Source: Pseudomonadota bacterium (GTDB lineage Bacteria > Pseudomonadota > Alphaproteobacteria > Rhodospirillales > Magnetospirillaceae). From it: a DNA stretch of 64,000 nucleotides. Shown in pieces: positions 17,836 to 27,878 of the stretch. How positions within the stretch are numbered: position 1 is the first letter of the stretch; each line of letters begins with the position of its first letter. A model generated the notes under the pieces. It did no database searches, was not told the DNA's origin, and saw only the letters and a program-made list of their open reading frames with translations. The stretch covers positions 55,674 through 119,673 of the forward strand of contig JAJYTF010000015.1 in assembly GCA_021793155.1 (NCBI GenBank). Reading direction: 5' to 3'. The position numbers and the translations under genes were made by a program.

Positions 17836-19036
17836 GCCATTCAACGGTGCCGGCTGCCGCGGCCCGGCCGGTAGCGAAGCAGGCCTGCAACAGGTAGCCG
17901 CCGGTCGGCGCTTCCCAATCGAGCATCTCCCCGGCGACGAATACGCCGGGGAGAGCGCGCAGCATGAACCTCTCGTCCAGTTCCCCGAGGTGCACGCCGC
18001 CGGCCGTGGAAATGGCTCGTTCCAAGGGCTGGCATCCGCTCAGCGGCAGCGGCACGGCCTTGATCAGCGCCGCCAGGCGGGCGGCTTCTGCAGGCAGCGA
18101 GGCCCCGGAGCTTTCATGCAACAGACCGATGGCGACGGGCGGCAGACCCAGCGCCTTCTTGAGGAAGGTTGACTGCGACTGGCCGCGGCGCGGCCGATCG
18201 AGGCGGCGCGTCACTTCATCGGTCGGGATGTCGGGGCACAAGTCGATGGAAAGGACTGCACGGCCTTCCGCGGCGATGGCGTCGCGCAGCCCTGCCGACA
18301 GGGTATAGACAGGACCGCCTTCGATGCCGTAGGCGGTCACTACCGCCTCGCCGCGGACCGTGCGGCCTGCGTAAGACAAGGCGATGGTCTTCAGCGGCTG
18401 CCCTTCGAAGCGACCGCAAAACAGATCCGACCATGGAAGTTGGAAGCCGCAATTGGCCGGTCGCAAGGGGGCGATAGTGACGCCCCGCCGGGCCAGTGCT
18501 TCCACCCAGGCGCCGTCCGATCCCAAACGCGGCCAACTGCCACCGCCCAAGGCAAGAATCACGGCATCGGGGCTTGCTGTTTCATCTCCTCCGCCTTGCA
18601 GCCGGAAGATGAGGCGGCCGGCGTCGTCCCAGCCCAGCCAACGGCGGCGGAGTTGAAGGCGCACTCCTCGATCCTTCAGGCGGAGCAGCCAGGCCCGCAA
18701 AAGCGGCGAGGCCTTGAGGGATTTGGGAAAGACGCGGCCACTGGAGCCGACGAAAACGGGTTGCCCCAGCTCCTCGCACCACTGGCGGAGCGCCGCCGGC
18801 GGAAAGTCCCTGATGGCCTTTTCAAGGGCCGGGCGGGCGAAGCCGTAGCGCGAAAGAAAGTGCTCCAACTCTTCCGAATGGGTGATGTTGAGGCCGCTGC
18901 GGCCGGCCATCAGCAGCTTTCGACCGACCGACGGCATGCGGTCGTAGACGGTGACGTTGATGCCCGCCGCGGCCAGGACCTCGGCAGCCATCAACCCGGC
19001 CGGGCCACCGCCGATCACTGCCACCTCACGACGCAT
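17825..19036 (-). CDS. FAD-dependent oxidoreductase, BaiN/HI0933-like flavoprotein
   Basis: A 403-residue flavoprotein. The N-terminal dinucleotide-binding motif G-G-G-P-A-G (about residues 8-13) is followed by [17 protein letters not shown], typical of the HI0933/TIGR03862 family. The C-terminal [21 protein letters not shown] contacts FAD. The reaction is unknown for most members. I trim the start to ATG 19036 (M-R-R-E-V-A-V-I), with GGGAGAGG upstream; the longer form would add 33 unrelated residues. It is divergent from serS across 195 bp. Confidence 0.87.
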   Translation of the reverse strand: MRREVAVIGGGPAGLMAAEVLAAAGINVTVYDRMPSVGRKLLMAGRSGLNITHSEELEHFLSRYGFARPALEKAIRDFPPAALRQWCEELGQPVFVGSSGRVFPKSLKASPLLRAWLLRLKDRGVRLQLRRRWLGWDDAGRLIFRLQGGGDETASPDAVILALGGGSWPRLGSDGAWVEALARRGVTIAPLRPANCGFQLPWSDLFCGRFEGQPLKTIALSYAGRTVRGEAVVTAYGIEGGPVYTLSAGLRDAIAAEGRAVLSIDLCPDIPTDEVTRRLDRPRRGQSQSTFLKKALGLPPVAIGLLHESSGASLPAEAARLAALIKAVPLPLSGCQPLERAISTAGGVHLGELDERFMLRALPGVFVAGEMLDWEAPTGGYLLQACFATGRAAAAGTVEWLKG

Positions 19037-19231
19037 GGCCGCGCCTCTCCCATTGTCCTTAGGCTTGGCCCGCACTATAACCGGCTGCAGCGAGTTGGTC
19101 CCTCGTGCTGTGATTCTTTTCGAATGCACTGCCATCCGAACGAGTCAGAGCGCAATATCTCAAGCGTCCGCGCGGTGATGCCGACGCCTGAAGGTGAATC
19201 AAGCGTCGGCATCAGCGCACTAGGGGAGTCC

Positions 19232-20509
19232 ATGCACGACATCAAGTTCATTCGCGAAAACCCTGCGGCTTTCGATGCGGGCTTGGCCCGCCGCGGCATG
19301 GGGGTGATTTCGCCGTCCGTCCTGCAGCTCGACCAGCGCCGGCGCGCCGCCCAGACCGTCTTCCAGGAGATGCAGGCGCGGCGAAACGAGGTGTCGAAGC
19401 AGATCGGCCAGGTCAAGAAGCAGGGCGGCGACGCGCAGGCGTTGATGGACGAAGTGGCCTTGTTGAAGGAGCGCATCGCCGGCGCCGAGGCGGAGGAAAA
19501 GGCCGCCGCCGACGAAATCGACCGGTTGCTGATGTCCGTTCCCAACCTGCCGGCAGAGGATGTGCCCGAGGGCAAGGACGAAACCGCCAATGTCGAGCTG
19601 CGCCGCGTCGGGCTGCCCCGCAGCTTCGAATTCCAGCCGCTCGAGCATGACGCCATCGGCGAAAAGCTGGGCATGATGGATTTCGGCGCCGCGGCCAAGC
19701 TGTCCGGGGCCCGTTTCGTCGTATTGAAAGGGCTGCTGGCCCGGCTGGAGCGAGCCCTCGGCGCGTTCATGCTGGATCTGCATACCGGTGAATTTGGCTA
19801 TGCCGAGGTCAACCCGCCCTTCCTGGTGCGGGACGAGGCGCTGTACGGCACCGGACAGTTGCCCAAGTTCGGCGAGGACCTGTTTCGCGCCAACACCGGT
19901 CACTGGCTGATTCCCACAGCCGAGGTGCCGCTGACCAACCTGGTCAACGGCGATATCCTCGATGAGGCGGCACTGCCGCTGCGCTTCACCGCAGAGACCC
20001 AGTGCTTCCGTTCCGAGGCCGGCGCCGCCGGCAAGGACACGCGCGGCATGATCCGGCAGCATCAGTTCCGGAAGGTCGAACTGGTCGGCATCGCCCACCC
20101 CGACCGTTCGGACGAGGAGCATGAGCGGATGACCGCCTGCGCCGAGGAGGTGTTGAAGCGCCTTGGCCTGCCCTACCGCGTCATCGTTCTGTGCACCGGC
20201 GACATGGGGTTTTCGGCCCGCAAGACTTACGATATCGAGGTTTGGCTACCGGGGCAGAACACCTATCGCGAAATCTCCAGCTGCTCGAACTGCGGGGATT
20301 TCCAGGCGCGGCGGATGAATGCCCGTTACCGGACCGCCGGCGAGAAAGGCACGCGCTTCGTCCATACCCTGAACGGTTCTGGGCTGGCGGTCGGGCGGAC
20401 CCTTATCGCTGTCCTGGAGAACTATCAACAGGCGGACGGCAGCGTCGTCCTGCCCGACGCCTTACGCCCGTACATGGGCGGGATCAGCGTCATTTCCGCG
20501 CATGTTTGA
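19232..20509 (+). CDS. serS: Seryl-tRNA synthetase
   Basis: A 425-residue class II synthetase charging tRNA-Ser and tRNA-Sec. The N-terminal long antiparallel coiled coil that grips the tRNA long arm spans about 30-105. Motif 2 appears as [15 protein letters not shown], and motif 3 as [16 protein letters not shown] near the C-terminus. ATG 19232 has GGGGAG just upstream; a much longer in-frame ORF starting near 18440 is antisense to the flavoprotein gene and is not used. It overlaps surE by 8 bases. Confidence 0.97.
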   Translation: MHDIKFIRENPAAFDAGLARRGMGVISPSVLQLDQRRRAAQTVFQEMQARRNEVSKQIGQVKKQGGDAQALMDEVALLKERIAGAEAEEKAAADEIDRLLMSVPNLPAEDVPEGKDETANVELRRVGLPRSFEFQPLEHDAIGEKLGMMDFGAAAKLSGARFVVLKGLLARLERALGAFMLDLHTGEFGYAEVNPPFLVRDEALYGTGQLPKFGEDLFRANTGHWLIPTAEVPLTNLVNGDILDEAALPLRFTAETQCFRSEAGAAGKDTRGMIRQHQFRKVELVGIAHPDRSDEEHERMTACAEEVLKRLGLPYRVIVLCTGDMGFSARKTYDIEVWLPGQNTYREISSCSNCGDFQARRMNARYRTAGEKGTRFVHTLNGSGLAVGRTLIAVLENYQQADGSVVLPDALRPYMGGISVISAHV

Positions 20510-21284
20510 TCCGCTGCCCGATCTTTCCTCGGCCCGCATCCTCGTCAGCAATGACGACGGGATCGACGCGCCCGGGATCAAGGTGCTGGAGCGGGTAGCC
20601 AAGGCGCTGTCCAAGGATGTCTGGGTAGTGGCGCCGGAATCCGAGCAAAGCGCCGTCGCCCATTCGCTGACGGTGCGCCGGCCGTTGCGCATTCGCCAGT
20701 TGTCGCGGCGCCGCTATGCGGTCGATGGAACGCCGACCGACAGCGTGTTGCTGGGCATCCGCCACATTCTGAAGGACAAGCGGCCGAACCTGCTGTTGTC
20801 CGGGGTAAACCGCGGCGCCAACCTGGGCGAAGACGTGACCTATTCGGGAACCGTCGCGGCAGCCATGGAGGGCACGCTTCTCGGCGTTCCGTCCATCGCC
20901 TTTTCCCAGGTGATCAACGGCGACCAGCCGGTCCGGTGGTCGACCGCCGAGCATTGGGCGGGCATCGTCATCCGCCGCCTGGTGTCCAGCGGCTGGCCAC
21001 ACAATGTGCTGATCAACGTCAATTTTCCCGATCTGCCCCATGCCCATGTGGGTGGAATCGAGGTGGCGCGTCAGGGCAAACGCAAGCTGGGTGACGAACT
21101 GTCCGAGCGCATCGACCCCCGGGGCCAGACCTATTTCTGGGTGGGTGGCCAGCGGGTCGAGGATCGCGGCATTCCGGGAACGGATCTGGAAGTGGTTTGT
21201 CGCGGTACCGTGTCGGTGACGCCACTCTGCGTCGATTTTACCGCGGCCGAGGCGATGGAAAGGCTGGAAGCGGTTTTCCGATGA
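20502..21284 (+). CDS. surE: 5'/3'-nucleotidase SurE
   Basis: A 260-residue metal-dependent nucleoside monophosphate phosphatase involved in stationary-phase survival. The signature [13 protein letters not shown] is at residues 13-25, with the acidic metal pair, and the [10 protein letters not shown] and T-Y-S-G-T-V-A-A-A motifs follow. It lies between serS (8-base overlap) and pcm (ATGA overlap), a gene order shared with many proteobacteria. Confidence 0.95.
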   Translation: MFDPLPDLSSARILVSNDDGIDAPGIKVLERVAKALSKDVWVVAPESEQSAVAHSLTVRRPLRIRQLSRRRYAVDGTPTDSVLLGIRHILKDKRPNLLLSGVNRGANLGEDVTYSGTVAAAMEGTLLGVPSIAFSQVINGDQPVRWSTAEHWAGIVIRRLVSSGWPHNVLINVNFPDLPHAHVGGIEVARQGKRKLGDELSERIDPRGQTYFWVGGQRVEDRGIPGTDLEVVCRGTVSVTPLCVDFTAAEAMERLEAVFR

Positions 21285-21919
21285 GCGGAGAAGCCCGAAA
21301 GATCCGGCTGATCATGGATCTGCGCCGCTCCGGCGTCACCGATACCCGCGTGCTGTCGGCCATCGAGCGAGTGCCGCGGGAACTATTCGTCCCAGAGCCG
21401 TTTCTCGATCAGGCCTATGAGAACACCGCGCTGCCGATCGGGCAGGGGCAGACGGTCAGCCAGCCGCTGGTGGTCGCCCTGATGAGCCAGGCGCTGGAAG
21501 TGGGCGACCGCATGAAGGTGCTGGAAATCGGTACCGGTTCGGGATACCAGGCGGCGGTGCTGGCCAAGCTGTGCCGCCGCGTCTATACGGTGGAACGCTA
21601 CAAGGCGCTGCTGGCCGACGCGGAGCGGCGCTTCCGTGCCCTGCATGTCCACAACATCACCGCCATTGCCGGTGACGGCAGCCGCGGCTGGCCCGAGCAG
21701 GCGCCGTTCGACCGCATTCTGGTCACTGCGGCGGCGGAGCGGATGCCGACGGCCCTGCTGGACCAGTTGGCCGAGGGCGGCGTGATGGTCCTTCCGATGG
21801 GCAGCCAGGGTGGTGAACAGGAAGTCCAGCGGATCCGTAAACGCGACGGCAAGGCCGAAGTTGAACGGCTATTTCCGGTGCGTTTCGTTCCATTGGTGGC
21901 TGGCGATCTTCCGGAATAG
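21281..21919 (+). CDS. pcm: Protein-L-isoaspartate O-methyltransferase
   Basis: A 212-residue SAM-dependent methyltransferase that initiates repair of isoaspartyl residues in aged proteins. Features are the G-Q-G-Q-T-V-S-Q-P substrate-side motif (about residues 55-63), the SAM loop V-L-E-I-G-T-G-S-G-Y and the G-D-G-S-R-G-W motif. ATG 21281 overlaps surE's stop, and the alternative upstream start lies inside surE. With SurE it forms the classic stress-survival pair. Confidence 0.95.
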   Translation: MSGEARKIRLIMDLRRSGVTDTRVLSAIERVPRELFVPEPFLDQAYENTALPIGQGQTVSQPLVVALMSQALEVGDRMKVLEIGTGSGYQAAVLAKLCRRVYTVERYKALLADAERRFRALHVHNITAIAGDGSRGWPEQAPFDRILVTAAAERMPTALLDQLAEGGVMVLPMGSQGGEQEVQRIRKRDGKAEVERLFPVRFVPLVAGDLPE

Positions 21920-21985
21920 GAGAGACGGCCGATTGCGTGGTGCGGCCATTGAAGGGCCGACGCCGCTCATATAGTGTCGTGGCCC

Positions 21986-23164
21986 ATGATCAGTGTCCGT
22001 CTCATCCCTCTGATGCCCCGCTTCAACGCTTTTATCCTCGTTTTCGGTCTGGCGATGGCCACCGCGGCCTGCTCTACGGGCGGTGGTTCGGGGTGGGGCC
22101 CGGTGGACTACCGCGAGGGGTCGGGTTACGGCCGAGGGCTGTCCAACAGCGGCAACTATACGGTGCAGCGGGGCGATACGATCTACGGCATCGCCCGGGA
22201 ACACGATGTCTCGGTCCGGGCACTGATCGATGCAAACGGTCTCCAGCCTCCCTACCAGCTTACCGTGGGGCAGGTACTCAGCCTGCCGGGCGGCGGCGGC
22301 TACGTGGTGACTCGCGGTGATACCCTTACGGGGGTGGCACGCAAGACCGGTGTCCCGTTTTCCACGCTGGCGCGAATGAACGATCTGTCCGCGCCTTACA
22401 TCCTGAAGGTTGGCCAAAGACTGAGGCTCCCGGCCGGGGGCGAGGGGTCGGCGGGCGTCGCGGCGCCGCCGCCGGTCGAGACGCAGCGTCTGGCCCAGGC
22501 CGGCGCTCCACCCGCTCCGCCGCCGCCGGTGGCGCCTCCGCCATCCCATCCGGCCACGGCCGAACGTCAGGGCGGATATTCTCCAGTGGGTGAACGCGAT
22601 GCCAGGCCGGCGGGGGACGCGGCAGCCGGGTCCGGGGCCGTGCCGGCCGTGCCCGCTGCATCCGGCCCGCCGCCCGCGGCCGAGCAGCGCGTCGCCGCCG
22701 CGTCGCCGCCCGCACCGTTGCCGGCCCCGCCGCCCAAATCCGGGCGAGGCTTCATTTGGCCGGTGAAGGGCGATGTCATTAGCGAGTTCGGTTCGACCGG
22801 CAAAGGGCAGCACAACGACGGCATCAACATTGCGGTGCCGCGGGGCACACCGGTGGTCGCCGCGGACGACGGGATCGTCGCCTATGCCGGCAATGAACTT
22901 CGCGGCTTCGGCAATCTGCTGCTGATCAAGCACGCCGATGGATGGATGACCGCCTATGCTCACAACGACGTCCTCCTGGTCAAACGGGGCGACACGGTGA
23001 AGCGCGGCCAGCACATAGCCAAGGCGGGAGACTCGGGCGGCGTCAGCCAGCCGCAGCTACATTTTGAAGTCCGTCAGGGAACCCGCGCCGTCGATCCAAT
23101 GTCCGTGCTGGGCGGCAAAGCCGTTCCTGCGGCATCGCAAATCGACCCACCCGACCCGGGCTGA
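21986..23164 (+). CDS. NlpD/DipM-like LysM-LytM lipoprotein
   Basis: A protein of about 392 residues: a lipoprotein signal ending in M-A-T-A-A-C (Cys near residue 29), two LysM peptidoglycan-binding repeats (about 50-95 and 98-145), a Pro/Ala linker and a C-terminal LytM/M23 domain (about 255-370). The zinc-binding H-x-G-x-D of active M23 enzymes reads N-D-G-I-N here, as in EnvC/NlpD-type factors that activate amidases instead of cutting. Its place after surE-pcm mirrors surE-pcm-nlpD in gamma-proteobacteria. The start is uncertain among GTG 21974, ATG 21986 and ATG 22013; none has a good ribosome-binding site. Confidence 0.85.
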   Translation: MISVRLIPLMPRFNAFILVFGLAMATAACSTGGGSGWGPVDYREGSGYGRGLSNSGNYTVQRGDTIYGIAREHDVSVRALIDANGLQPPYQLTVGQVLSLPGGGGYVVTRGDTLTGVARKTGVPFSTLARMNDLSAPYILKVGQRLRLPAGGEGSAGVAAPPPVETQRLAQAGAPPAPPPPVAPPPSHPATAERQGGYSPVGERDARPAGDAAAGSGAVPAVPAASGPPPAAEQRVAAASPPAPLPAPPPKSGRGFIWPVKGDVISEFGSTGKGQHNDGINIAVPRGTPVVAADDGIVAYAGNELRGFGNLLLIKHADGWMTAYAHNDVLLVKRGDTVKRGQHIAKAGDSGGVSQPQLHFEVRQGTRAVDPMSVLGGKAVPAASQIDPPDPG

Positions 23165-23327
23165 CGACGCCGTCGGGGCCACGCAAGCTCCAACCAATGT
23201 CCCCATTTGCGGATATCCGCCGATCGATCCTCACCCTACCATTACAGTCAGCGCAATTCCCAGCCGGCGGCGTGGTTGTGAGAAACGCAGGCGCGGAATT
23301 GGAAACGGAGTGCGAGGAGGAGCGGAC

Positions 23328-23519
23328 ATGGCGAAATTCGCAATCTCGGTAATCGCCACGATCGAAGCCTCGTCCTTGGTCGAGGGTCGTGACGACGCGG
23401 AACGCGTCGTCGAATTGCTGAGCAGGGAGTTCGACTCCATGAGCTATTGCGTCGAGTTGCTGGAGGATGCTCACGGCGAAGTGCCGCAGGTTGAGGGCGG
23501 GGTTCCAACCTACCATTGA
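23328..23519 (+). CDS. Small conserved-looking hypothetical protein
   Basis: A 63-residue protein starting M-A-K-F-A-I-S-V-I-A-T, with ATG 23328 preceded by an unusually strong GAGGAGGAG. It is acidic, with a predicted beta-strand, a helix (D-D-A-E-R-V-V-E-L-L) and another strand, and no signal peptide or membrane segment. I do not recognise the family. The ribosome-binding site and codon use argue for a real gene. The 160 bp before it hold no gene that I can support. Confidence 0.6.
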   Translation: MAKFAISVIATIEASSLVEGRDDAERVVELLSREFDSMSYCVELLEDAHGEVPQVEGGVPTYH

Positions 23520-23624
23520 GCACCTGTAGCCGGCTGTTACCCGCCTGACCTCCCGTCGTGACATAGTTGCGCGGTCGCCTCTTGGGCGATGCAAGCGGAC
23601 CCGATCACGATCTCGGAGGAACAA

Positions 23625-24206
23625 ATGGCCGGAAAGAAGATTCTCCTGCTCGTCGGCGACTTCGCCGAAGACTACGAGACCATGGTGCCGTTCCAGGCGT
23701 TGCTCATGGTCGGGCACAAGGTGGATGCGGTCTGCCCCGGCAAGAGCACTGGGGAAAAAGTGGCAACGGCCATCCATGATTTCGAAGGCGATCAGACCTA
23801 CACCGAAAAGCGCGGTCATAATTTCGCGCTCAATGCCGATTTCGCCAAAGCGCAGGCCGGCGATTACGATGCCCTGGTCATTCCCGGTGGGCGGGCTCCG
23901 GAATATTTGCGCCTGAATGAAAGAGTGATCGCCCTCGTTCGGGATTTCGCGGCTCAAGGCAAGCCGATCGCCGCCATTTGCCACGGTGCCCAGATTCTTG
24001 CCGCGGCCGGGCTGACCGAAGGCCGCAAGGTCTCGGCCTATCCCGCCTGCCGGCCCGATGTCGAAATGTCGGGGGGTACTTATGCCGACCTTCCCCTTGA
24101 CGGTGCCGTCACCGATGGCAACCTGATAACCGCGCCGGCTTGGCCGGCCCATCCCGCCTGGATGGCGCAGTTCCTGACGGCGCTGGGAACCCGGATCACC
24201 CTGTGA
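23625..24206 (+). CDS. DJ-1/PfpI family protein
   Basis: A 193-residue class I glutamine amidotransferase-like protein of the DJ-1/PfpI/YhbO group, implicated in glyoxalase III or deglycase-like stress protection. The nucleophile elbow A-I-C-H-G-A is at residues 117-122 with Cys119 and His120, and the acidic partner lies in G-D-F-A-E-D-Y-E (11-18). ATG 23625 has GGAGGA upstream; the earlier in-frame start at 23589 adds a poorly supported tail. The precise substrate is unknown. Confidence 0.88.
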   Translation: MAGKKILLLVGDFAEDYETMVPFQALLMVGHKVDAVCPGKSTGEKVATAIHDFEGDQTYTEKRGHNFALNADFAKAQAGDYDALVIPGGRAPEYLRLNERVIALVRDFAAQGKPIAAICHGAQILAAAGLTEGRKVSAYPACRPDVEMSGGTYADLPLDGAVTDGNLITAPAWPAHPAWMAQFLTALGTRITL

Positions 24207-24252
24207 GCGGAGCGGACCGGGGCCGGCGGCGCGGAGCGGCAAGGAGCTGGCG

Positions 24253-24582
24253 ATGTGTGAGATTTACGTAAAGGCCGACCCCATCCTCTACGAAAGCCGC
24301 TCGCGCTCGGTGCGCATTCACGGAGTGGTGACCAGCATCCGCCTGGAAAACCTGTTCTGGGATGTGCTGAGCGAGATTTCCTGTCGCGACGGCATGACGA
24401 CCAATCAACTCATCGCCAAGCTGTATGACGAGATCATTGATTACCGGGGCGAGGTGCCAAACCTCGCCTCTTTCCTGCGGGTGAGCTGCCTGCGCTATCT
24501 GAGGCTGGTGCCGGGCGAGGCCGGCGCCGCCGCCTCAGCCAAGGTAACGCGGCTCCGCGAGACGACGAGACCCTTGACCTAA
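24253..24582 (+). CDS. Ribbon-helix-helix domain protein
   Basis: A 109-residue protein with a ribbon-helix-helix core at about 18-60 (S-V-R-I-H-G-V-V-T-S-I-R-L-E-N-L-F-W), the pattern of the RHH_4 family common in alphaproteobacteria. Such proteins bind DNA as dimers, but targets of this family are not known. ATG 24253 follows AAGGAG. Its last 4 bases overlap the end of the convergent ATPase gene. Confidence 0.82.
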   Translation: MCEIYVKADPILYESRSRSVRIHGVVTSIRLENLFWDVLSEISCRDGMTTNQLIAKLYDEIIDYRGEVPNLASFLRVSCLRYLRLVPGEAGAAASAKVTRLRETTRPLT

Positions 24583-25436
24583 CGCAGTGACTGGCCCAGG
24601 CGCCCGGCCAGATCCTGGATGAACTGCCAGGCCACGCGGCCGGAGCGCGAGCCGCGGGTCATCGACCATTCCAGGGCTTCGGCGTGCAACTCGTCAGCCG
24701 GCAGTGTCAGGCCAAAGGCCGCGGCATAGCCTTCGACGATCGAGAAGAAGGTCGCCTGGTCCAGGTTGTGGAAGCCGAGCCACAAGCCGAAACGGTCCGA
24801 GAGCGAGACTTTTTCCTCGGTCGCCTCCCCCGGATGGATGGCGGTGGCGCGTTCGTTCTCGATCATATCCCGGGACATCAGATGCCGCCGGTTCGACGTG
24901 GCATAGAAGACGACGTTGTCCGGCCGCCCTTCGACGCCGCCTTCCAGGACAGCCTTCAGCGACTTGTAGCTTTCGTCCGTCGCTTCGAAGGACAGGTCGT
25001 CGCAGAACAGCAGCACGCGACGGGCGCTGGCGCGCAGCAGGGCCAGCAGGTGGGGCAGGGTGGGGATGTCTTCGCGGTGGATTTCGACCAGCGCCAGCGC
25101 ACCCGGGCGCTCGACGTTGACCGCGGCATGCACGGCCTTGACCAGCGATGACTTGCCGGTGCCTCGGGCCCCCCACAATAGGGCGTTGTTGGCCGGAAGC
25201 CCTTGCGCAAAGCGCCGGGTATTGTCGAGCAGGATGTCGCGTTGGCGCGCGATTCCTTTCAGCAGGTCCACATCGATGCGATTGACCTTGACAACCGGTT
25301 CCAGTCCTTCCGGTTGAGCGTGCCAGACAAAGGCATCGGCCTGGTCGAGGGCTGTGGCGCGGGGGGGCGGTGGGGCCAGGCGGTCAAGGGCGTCGGCGAT
25401 GCGGCCCAATAGTTTGGTGATTTCGCTGTCGGTCAT
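24579..25436 (-). CDS. DUF815 family AAA-like ATP-binding protein
   Basis: A 285-residue P-loop ATPase. Walker A is G-A-R-G-T-G-K-S-S in the first half and the Walker B-like segment is R-V-L-L-F-C-D-D-L-S-F. The Y-A-T-S-N-R-R-H-L motif and the C-terminal S-R-S-G-R-V-A-W-Q-F stretch are typical of DUF815, a family of unknown role found widely in proteobacteria. I start at ATG 25436 (M-T-D-S-E-I-T-K); the longer ORF adds a doubtful 13 residues. Confidence 0.85.
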   Translation of the reverse strand: MTDSEITKLLGRIADALDRLAPPPPRATALDQADAFVWHAQPEGLEPVVKVNRIDVDLLKGIARQRDILLDNTRRFAQGLPANNALLWGARGTGKSSLVKAVHAAVNVERPGALALVEIHREDIPTLPHLLALLRASARRVLLFCDDLSFEATDESYKSLKAVLEGGVEGRPDNVVFYATSNRRHLMSRDMIENERATAIHPGEATEEKVSLSDRFGLWLGFHNLDQATFFSIVEGYAAAFGLTLPADELHAEALEWSMTRGSRSGRVAWQFIQDLAGRLGQSLR

Positions 25437-25655
25437 CGTGGGTCGGAAAGTATCACGAGCCCATGCCGGGGGCAAAGGGCGTCGGCGCCGTTCCGGCGAT
25501 CTGCCAGCCGGGCGTAAATGTAAACCGGGTGTAAATGTATGGTTGTTTGTCTGTATGATTTTGTGCGATTAAGTTGCATCGGGTTGCGCGCCGCCTGTTT
25601 CTGCCGTAACTTACCACGGGCGATAGGGAATTTAAGGCATCGGGCTCGCCGGCGC

Positions 25656-25674
25656 AGGGGGTGGTGACCTACCC
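25656..25674. promoter_or_regulatory. Imperfect palindrome resembling the 5779 operator
   Basis: GGGGTGGTGACCTACCC lies 55 bp before the next chemoreceptor start. Its right arm ACCTACCC is identical to that of the 5779 palindrome, and its left arm GGGT-GGT lacks one A. The rest of the 292-bp gap (25437-25728) contains an AT-rich tract near 25515-25575 with a repeated GTAAATGTA, but no gene that I can see. Confidence 0.3.
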
Positions 25675-25728
25675 TCCGAGCTGTAATGCAGGCCGGGCGA
25701 GGTCGGGTCGGCAGTCGCAGGGGTAGAA

Positions 25729-27135
25729 ATGAACGCCATCTCCACGGAATTGGATAACGCCGGCGGGCGCGGAGTTCTTGAGCGGTTCGTCAAGGAGGCC
25801 GGCGGTCTTGGCGTTCGTCTGACGGGTGTCGCCGGGGGCGTTGACGACGTCGCCGAACGGTTCGGCCAGCAGGCCAAAGCGATGACCTCGGCGGCAGAAA
25901 TGGCCGAGGTCCTGGACGCCGCCAATGGTCGTATCCTGCAATCGGTCGGTCGCACCCTGGATGTCAGCCGGGACGCGGCGACGCGGATGGACCATTCGCA
26001 GTCGCTGGTCAACGAATCGCTTTCGGGTATCGCCGCCCTGACCGGGTCGGTCCGCGCTGTCGAAGCGATGATGTCGGTCCTGGTCGACGCCTTGTCCAAG
26101 GTCGAACGGGTGGCCGCCGGTATCGATGTCATCGCGCGCTCGACCAATATGCTGGCCCTGAACGCCACCATCGAGGCGGCCAGGGCCGGTGAGGCCGGCA
26201 GGGGATTCGCCGTGGTCGCCACCGAAGTCAAGCAATTGGCCAGGACCACCAGCGAGAGTACTGCCGAAATTCAGCAGACGCTGGGCAAGCTCAAGGCCAC
26301 CGCCCTGGACCTCGTGGCCCAGTCGCGGCAGGGGGCCGAGCAGGCAGACGCCTTGAGCCAGAATGCCACCGCCACGGGCGAGGCGATCGACACCCTGTCC
26401 AAGGCGGTATCCGAAATCACCGGCAACATCGAGGCCATCGCCGCCGAAGCCGCCACCATCGGCGAGCGTTCGTCGACATTGCGGGACACTGTGCGGAACA
26501 CCGCTGACGGCATCAATAATTCCTCGCAGGTGCTGGCCAAGGCCAAGGCGAGCCTGGACGACCTTATGGAGGCCGGGGAAAACCTGATCAACATCAGCCT
26601 GGATTCCGGAGTGGAAACCACCGACACCCCGTTCGTCCGCGAAACCATGAAGTGCGCCGGCCTGGTCGCCCAATGCCTGGAGAACGCCGTCAAAGCCGGT
26701 GAGATTACCGCCGAGGCGGTCTTCGACTCGAACTATCGGCCAGTTCCCGGCACCGACCCGCAGAAGGTGAAGAACGGCATTGCCGATTTCGCAATGGCCC
26801 GCCTTCAGCCGATCATCGAAGCGGCCTTGGCCTTCGACCGGCGGATCATTTATTGCGTGCCGATGGACGTGAACGGTTATGTGCCGGCGCACAACAAGCG
26901 CTATGCCGAGCCGCCGCGCGACGATCCGGAATGGAACCTGGCGAATAGCCGTCATTGGCGGATCTATACGGATCCTGCGGCGCGGGTCGCCGCGACCAAC
27001 ACCAAGCCGTTCAGCGTCAAGGTCTATCGGCGCAACCTCGGCGCCACCGAGGTGATCCTGATGGATATGTCCGCGCCGGTGGTGGTCAACGGGCGTCACT
27101 GGGGTGCAGTCCGCCTGGCCTACAAGATCGACTGA
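25729..27135 (+). CDS. Soluble chemoreceptor with C-terminal sensor domain
   Basis: A 468-residue methyl-accepting chemotaxis protein with no membrane helix. The signalling domain comes first (about 60-290, tip [17 protein letters not shown]). A C-terminal domain of about 150 residues follows, with the signature G-Y-V-P-A-H-N near 385, then [10 protein letters not shown] and a final [11 protein letters not shown]. That C-terminal pattern recurs in a group of bacterial chemoreceptors and looks Cache-like, so the sensing module is placed after the signalling part. The ligand is unknown. ATG 25729 follows AGGGG. Confidence 0.88.
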   Translation: MNAISTELDNAGGRGVLERFVKEAGGLGVRLTGVAGGVDDVAERFGQQAKAMTSAAEMAEVLDAANGRILQSVGRTLDVSRDAATRMDHSQSLVNESLSGIAALTGSVRAVEAMMSVLVDALSKVERVAAGIDVIARSTNMLALNATIEAARAGEAGRGFAVVATEVKQLARTTSESTAEIQQTLGKLKATALDLVAQSRQGAEQADALSQNATATGEAIDTLSKAVSEITGNIEAIAAEAATIGERSSTLRDTVRNTADGINNSSQVLAKAKASLDDLMEAGENLINISLDSGVETTDTPFVRETMKCAGLVAQCLENAVKAGEITAEAVFDSNYRPVPGTDPQKVKNGIADFAMARLQPIIEAALAFDRRIIYCVPMDVNGYVPAHNKRYAEPPRDDPEWNLANSRHWRIYTDPAARVAATNTKPFSVKVYRRNLGATEVILMDMSAPVVVNGRHWGAVRLAYKID

Positions 27136-27286
27136 ACCCCTCCGTCCGACGCTCGTCAGCGGCTCCGCCGCATCGGGATGACCGGCCCCGCGTCCGCGCG
27201 GGGGCGCCGGTTAACGTTTGCAAGTCGCGTCAAGCCCGTTATAGTCCGGCTTCTTCGAAGGCGATCTGCAAGTTCAGGAGATCACG

Positions 27287-27745
27287 ATGTTCATTTCAGA
27301 GGCTTACGCGCAGGCGGCCGGCGCTCCGGGAGCGGGCGGTTTCGAGAGTCTGCAGCAGTTCCTGCCCCTGGTCCTCATCTTCGTCGTCTTCTACTTCTTG
27401 CTGCTGCGTCCGCAGCAGAAGAAGATGAAGGCGCACCGCGAGATGGTCTCCCAACTGCGGCGCGGCGACCGCGTGCTGACCCAGGGCGGCATCGTCGGAC
27501 AGATCGCCAAGGTTATCAACGACGCCGAGGTAACGGTCGAGATCGCCGAGGGCGTGCGCGTTCGCATGATGCGTAGTGCCATCACCGAGGTGCTGGCGAA
27601 GACCGAGCCGGTGGGCGGCGGGAAGGAAACGAAAGAGACGAAGGACGAGGGCGAAGCCACTGCGGCGGCGCCCACTCCGGGCACCGAGGCCCCGTCCGAG
27701 GAGAAGAGCAGCTCGGTCCTCGGCAAGCTGCTCGGCAAGAAATAG
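27287..27745 (+). CDS. yajC: Preprotein translocase subunit YajC
   Basis: A 152-residue subunit of the SecDF-YajC accessory complex. One membrane helix (about 24-43) is followed by the family motif L-L-R-P-Q-Q-K-K-M-K and the R-G-D-R-V-L-T-Q-G-G-I-V-G domain. The C-terminal tail is long, acidic and Glu/Thr-rich, more extended than the 110-residue E. coli form. ATG 27287 has CAGGAG upstream. It heads yajC-secD-secF. Confidence 0.94.
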   Translation: MFISEAYAQAAGAPGAGGFESLQQFLPLVLIFVVFYFLLLRPQQKKMKAHREMVSQLRRGDRVLTQGGIVGQIAKVINDAEVTVEIAEGVRVRMMRSAITEVLAKTEPVGGGKETKETKDEGEATAAAPTPGTEAPSEEKSSSVLGKLLGKK

Positions 27746-27763
27746 GAGTATGCCACGGCTCCC

Positions 27764-27837
27764 TGTCATCCTGACGACCAAAGGGGGGAAGGATCTCGCC
27801 GGACCAACGAGATCCCTCGCTTCCGCCCGGGATGACA
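27764..27837. repeat. 74-bp palindromic repeat (family A, copy 1)
   Basis: Bounded by TGTCATCC and GGATGACA, with an inner palindrome GGATCTCG (27791-27798) / CGAGATCC (27808-27815). A second copy of exactly the same 74-bp length, the same ends and the same inner palindrome is at 53751-53824. It is non-coding and fits a MITE or REP-type element. It lies between yajC and secD, so it is transcribed in that operon. Confidence 0.75.
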
Positions 27838-27878
27838 GCTCCGCCGGGAGCCGGTGGTCTATCTAGGACGCATTCCAC

